Shown: one piece after another, positions 61,259 to 64,000 of the stretch
Layout of the letters: each line of letters opens with the position of its first letter
Position numbering within the stretch: position 1 is the stretch's first letter
NCBI GenBank assembly: GCA_963737575.1
Contig: CAVTTJ010000005.1
Span: 818,275-882,274, forward strand
Direction of reading: 5' to 3'
Source: VRUE01 sp963737575
Lineage (GTDB): Bacteria; Actinomycetota; Thermoleophilia; Solirubrobacterales; 70-9
DNA: 64,000 nucleotides
Program-made: the position numbers and the translations under genes
Notes under the pieces: generated by a model
Seen by the model: the letters and a program-made list of their open reading frames with translations, nothing else
Databases searched by the model: none
Told to the model about the DNA's origin: nothing

Positions 61259-62649
61259 TGTCGCGCTTCCGCAAAGATCCCGACCCCCGCTTCTGGCGGC
61301 TCAACCGCTCGCTCGAGTTCGACTGGCGGCTGGCGCCCTACGACATCGATCAGTCCCAGGCCCACGCCCGTGCCCTCGAGCGGATCGGCGTCCTCGGCGA
61401 GGAGGAGCGCGAGAGGATCGACGCCGGTCTCGAACGGGTCCGGGCGCGGATCGGCGAGCACGGTTTCCAGTTCGAGGAGGCCGACGAGGACATACACATG
61501 GCGATCGAGCGGCTGCTCGAGGACGAGATCGGCGCCCTCGCCGGCAAGCTCCACACCGGGCGCTCCCGCAACGACCAGGTGGCGACCGATGTGGCGATGG
61601 TCATCCAGGCGCACTCGCTGCGGGCGATCGAGCTCTGCGGCGAGTGCATGGCGCGCCTACTCGCCCTCGCCGAGCGCCACCGCGAGTGGCCGATGCCCGG
61701 CTACACCCACCTTCAGCGTGCGCAACCCGTCTACCTCGGGCATCACCTCCTCGCCTACTTCTGGATGCTCGCCCGCGACGTCCTCCGCTTCCAGTTCGCG
61801 CTCGACAGCGCCTCGGTCATGCCGCTGGGCTCGGGCGCTCTCGCCGGCGTCAACTGGGAGATCGACCGCCGCGCGGTCGCCGACGACCTCGGCTTCGAGC
61901 ACCTCAGCGCCAACTCGATCGACGGCGCCTCCAACCGCGACTTCGTCATCGACTACCTGAGCGCCGCCTCGATCGCGGCCATGCACCTCTCCCGCCTCGG
62001 CTCGGAGCTGGTGATCTGGTCGAGCACCGAGTTCGGCTTCTGCGAGCTGGACGAGTCGTTCTCATCCGGCTCGAGCATCATGCCGCAGAAGAAGAACCCC
62101 GACTCGGCGGAGCTGCTGCGGGCCAAGGCCCCGCGCGTCGCCGCCGACCTGCTCTCCCTGCTGGGGACGATGCACGCGCTGCCGCTGACCTACAGCAAGG
62201 ACATGCAGGAGGACAAGGAGCCGCTGTTCGACGCGATAGACACGGTCGAGCTCTCGCTCGAGGCGGCGGAGGGGATGCTGGCTGGCATCGAGTTCGACCG
62301 CGAGCGCCTCGAGGCCGCCTCGGGGGACGAGATGCTCGCGGCGACCGAGATCGCCGACCTCCTGGTGCGGAAGGGGATGCCGTTTCGTGAGGCGCACGGC
62401 GTCGTCGGCGGGCTCGTCCGCGATGCCGTCGAGGCCGGCAAGAGTCTCTCCGATCTGACCCCCGAGGAACTGCGGCAGCGCAGCGAGCTCCTCGACGACT
62501 CCTACTACGGGGTGCTGCGCCGCGAGAGCTGGCTCGAGTCGAAGCGGATCGAGGGCGGGACCGGATCGGAACCGCTCGCGGCCCAGCTGGCGCACGCCGG
62601 TGAGACCCTCGCCGCCGTCGAGGCCCGGCTGGCCTCCGAGCAACGTTGA
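61258..62649 (+). CDS. argH: Argininosuccinate lyase
   Basis: The last enzyme of arginine synthesis has 463 residues. ATG at 61258 overlaps the previous stop (TGATG). LNRSLEFDWRLAPYDIDQSQ, AGKLHTGRSRNDQVATDVAM, PGYTHLQRAQPVYLGHHLLA and the superfamily signature SGSSIMPQKKNPDSAELLRA are present. Other arg genes are not in the window. Confidence 0.93.
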   Translation: MSRFRKDPDPRFWRLNRSLEFDWRLAPYDIDQSQAHARALERIGVLGEEERERIDAGLERVRARIGEHGFQFEEADEDIHMAIERLLEDEIGALAGKLHTGRSRNDQVATDVAMVIQAHSLRAIELCGECMARLLALAERHREWPMPGYTHLQRAQPVYLGHHLLAYFWMLARDVLRFQFALDSASVMPLGSGALAGVNWEIDRRAVADDLGFEHLSANSIDGASNRDFVIDYLSAASIAAMHLSRLGSELVIWSSTEFGFCELDESFSSGSSIMPQKKNPDSAELLRAKAPRVAADLLSLLGTMHALPLTYSKDMQEDKEPLFDAIDTVELSLEAAEGMLAGIEFDRERLEAASGDEMLAATEIADLLVRKGMPFREAHGVVGGLVRDAVEAGKSLSDLTPEELRQRSELLDDSYYGVLRRESWLESKRIEGGTGSEPLAAQLAHAGETLAAVEARLASEQR

Positions 62650-62653
62650 GCGC

Positions 62654-63238
62654 GTGATCACGGCGCAGCGAGTCGGGGTTGAGTTCTTCGACCGCTCGGT
62701 CCACGAGGTCGCACGGGAGCTGATCGGGTGCCATCTGCTCTACGAGGGGAGGGGCGGCCCGATCGTCGAGACCGAGAGCTACGAGCGCGACGATCCCGCC
62801 TGCCACGCCTACGTCGGCCTCACCGAGCGGACCGAGGTCCTGTTCGGCCCCCCGGGGCGAGCCTACGTCTACCTCTCCTACGGGATCCACAGCCTGCTCA
62901 ACTTCGTCGCCGAGCCCGAGGGCGAGGCCGCGGCTGTCCTGATCCGGGCGCTCGAGCCGACCGACGGCCTCGAGGAGATGCGGTCGCGGCGCGGCGGTCG
63001 TCCCGACTCCGACCTCTGCTCGGGCCCAGGCAAGCTGACCGAGGCGCTCGGGGTCGGCCTCGACGTCAACGGCGCCGACCTGACTCAGGACCCGTTCATG
63101 ATCACGGCGCGAGGCGACGGCTGGAACGGGGAGATCGTCACCGGGCCACGGGTCGGAATCACGAAAGCCGTCGAGCGCCCCTGGCGGTTCTCGCTCGCCG
63201 GCAATCCGCACGTCTCGAAGCCGGCACCGAGGGCCTGA
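62654..63238 (+). CDS. mpg: 3-Methyladenine DNA glycosylase (AAG/MPG type)
   Basis: This enzyme removes alkylated purines. It has 194 residues from GTG at 62654. VARELIGCHLLYEGRGGPIV, ETESYERDDPACHAYVGLTE (catalytic Glu), GRAYVYLSYGIHSLLNFVAE and SGPGKLTEALGVGLDVNGAD are family blocks. It is followed by a convergent PBP gene, with stop codons adjacent. Confidence 0.9.
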   Translation: MITAQRVGVEFFDRSVHEVARELIGCHLLYEGRGGPIVETESYERDDPACHAYVGLTERTEVLFGPPGRAYVYLSYGIHSLLNFVAEPEGEAAAVLIRALEPTDGLEEMRSRRGGRPDSDLCSGPGKLTEALGVGLDVNGADLTQDPFMITARGDGWNGEIVTGPRVGITKAVERPWRFSLAGNPHVSKPAPRA

Positions 63239-64000
63239 TCAGCCCGGCGCGGCGGCGCCGCCGCTGCTGACCCCGCCGCTCGATTCGGGGGTCGCTTGTT
63301 CCGGCGCCGCTTCCGGCGCGGCTTCCGGTTCCGGCGCTTCCGGTTCGGGTGCGGGTGCTTCTTCGGGCGCAACTTCTTCGGGTTCCGAGTAGGTCGAGGG
63401 AGGAACGTAGGAGCCTTCGGAGGTGCTTTCTCCGGAGCTTTCGAATTCTTCCCCGTTCTTTTCGGCCTCCTTCTTTGCCTTCGCTTCGGCCGCCCGTTCG
63501 CTGCTGATTTCCTGCCAGGCGGAGATCACCCCGGCCCAGATCAGCGCCGGGAAGGTCCCGCCCATCACCGGGCCGCCCTGGTAGAGGGTCGTCATCGGGG
63601 TCGTTGTGTCCGGGTAGCCGACCCAGACGCAGGCGGTGACTTCGTCTGCAATTCCGCCGCAGAACCAGGCGTCGCCGTTGTTCTCGGTCGTCCCCGTCTT
63701 GCCCCACTGGCCTTCGGCGCCGATCTGGGCGTGCGTCCCGGTCCCTGTCGAGACGACGGTTTCGAGGATTCGCTTCTCTTCTTCGGCGGTCCCCTGATCG
63801 AAGACCTGGGTGTGGATCGAGTCGTTGTCCCCACCTTTGATCAGGTGCCCGTCCTTGTCGGTCACTTCGGTGAAGGCGACCGGACTGTCACCCGGCAGCG
63901 GGGCGAGGGTGCCGCTGACGCGGTCGCCGTTGTTGCCGATCGTCGAGTAGGCGTAGGCCCAGCCAAGCGGGCTGACGCCTTCTTTGAGGCCGCCGAGGAC
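63239..64000 (-). CDS. Penicillin-binding protein, C-terminal part (partial)
   Basis: The open frame runs past the window end, so only the last 253 residues are seen. It has the transpeptidase motif QWGKTGTTENNGDAWFCGGI (KTGTT) with ACVWVGYPDTTTPMTTLYQG, like class A PBPs that polymerise and cross-link peptidoglycan. Upstream sequence in the window (SPLGWAYAYSTIGNNG) is also PBP-like. The C-terminal 70 residues are Glu/Pro/Ala/Ser-rich, probably disordered and outside the membrane. Confidence 0.85.
   Translation of the reverse strand, partial: VLGGLKEGVSPLGWAYAYSTIGNNGDRVSGTLAPLPGDSPVAFTEVTDKDGHLIKGGDNDSIHTQVFDQGTAEEEKRILETVVSTGTGTHAQIGAEGQWGKTGTTENNGDAWFCGGIADEVTACVWVGYPDTTTPMTTLYQGGPVMGGTFPALIWAGVISAWQEISSERAAEAKAKKEAEKNGEEFESSGESTSEGSYVPPSTYSEPEEVAPEEAPAPEPEAPEPEAAPEAAPEQATPESSGGVSSGGAAAPG

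Noticed and set aside
1..64000. CRISPR arrays, rRNA genes, complete tRNA genes
   Set aside because: I saw no regularly spaced direct repeats, rRNA-like stretches or complete cloverleaf sequences on reading both strands; small RNAs could still be missed.

Overview
The window is GC-rich, densely coding bacterial DNA with many ATGA, GTGA or TAGTG gene overlaps and frequent GTG starts. It most resembles a chromosome of a Gram-positive actinobacterium of the class Thermoleophilia (Solirubrobacterales-like). The reasons are the LPKNSVGAKQLSKNAV-type repeat protein at 10629-11264, the Cys-rich beta-propeller at 38918-40610, the actinobacterial-style serC, and a classical menaquinone set. This placement is an inference; no rRNA or tRNA gene was found to confirm it.

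Layout. 1-6952: acyl-CoA dehydrogenase, endonuclease IV, two thioredoxin-fold proteins, gltX, an HDOD-LuxR regulator facing an atypical receiver-LuxR regulator, and an Rrf2 regulator. 6937-10609: a decayed integrated phage-like element in the 3' end of the Rrf2 gene. It is bounded by a 12-bp direct repeat and holds fused capsid, tail and integrase remnants. 10629-14804: small membrane or surface proteins, a secreted sugar-dehydrogenase-like protein and cysK. 14801-19771: cysE, a UvrD/PcrA helicase carrying an intein, and folD. 19810-26877: membrane proteins, a GMC oxidoreductase and gatCAB. 26926-31933: three envelope glycosyltransferases divergent from a UDP-sulfoquinovose synthase gene (sqdB). 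32029-43730: ilvB-ilvN followed by menaquinone genes (menF; menD, menC, menA, menB on the other strand; menE). 43741-49041: ilvC, cupin, serC, serA, quinone oxidoreductase. 49076-62649: RTX-type protein, MFS exporter, then leuA, an XRE-cupin regulator, leuC, leuD, a methyltransferase, leuB, ilvE, cimA, a DegT aminotransferase and argH. The window ends with a 3-methyladenine glycosylase and the C-terminus of a penicillin-binding protein.

How the genes work together. Most of 32-60 kb is branched-chain amino-acid synthesis: IlvBN, IlvC and IlvE, with CimA and LeuBCD giving 2-ketobutyrate for isoleucine and LeuABCD for leucine. SerC/SerA and CysE/CysK cover serine and cysteine. The men genes supply the respiratory quinone.

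The most notable non-coding signals are four. (1) A 72-74 nt repeat occurs three times, encodes a 23-residue micro-ORF in two copies, and in all copies its last four bases are the ATGA start of the next gene. (2) A 19-residue leucine-rich leader peptide precedes leuA, and its Leu-codon run is exactly complementary to the leuA Shine-Dalgarno sequence. (3) A palindromic repeat is shared by the menF/menD and leuA/leuC junctions. (4) The ilvB-ilvN spacer is closed by a 12-bp inverted repeat. Several otherwise conserved genes (a redoxin, gltX, the uvrD intein, the propeller gene, serA, the XRE-cupin regulator) need a shift of the same sign to be read through. This suggests indel error in the assembly, though true mutations cannot be excluded.
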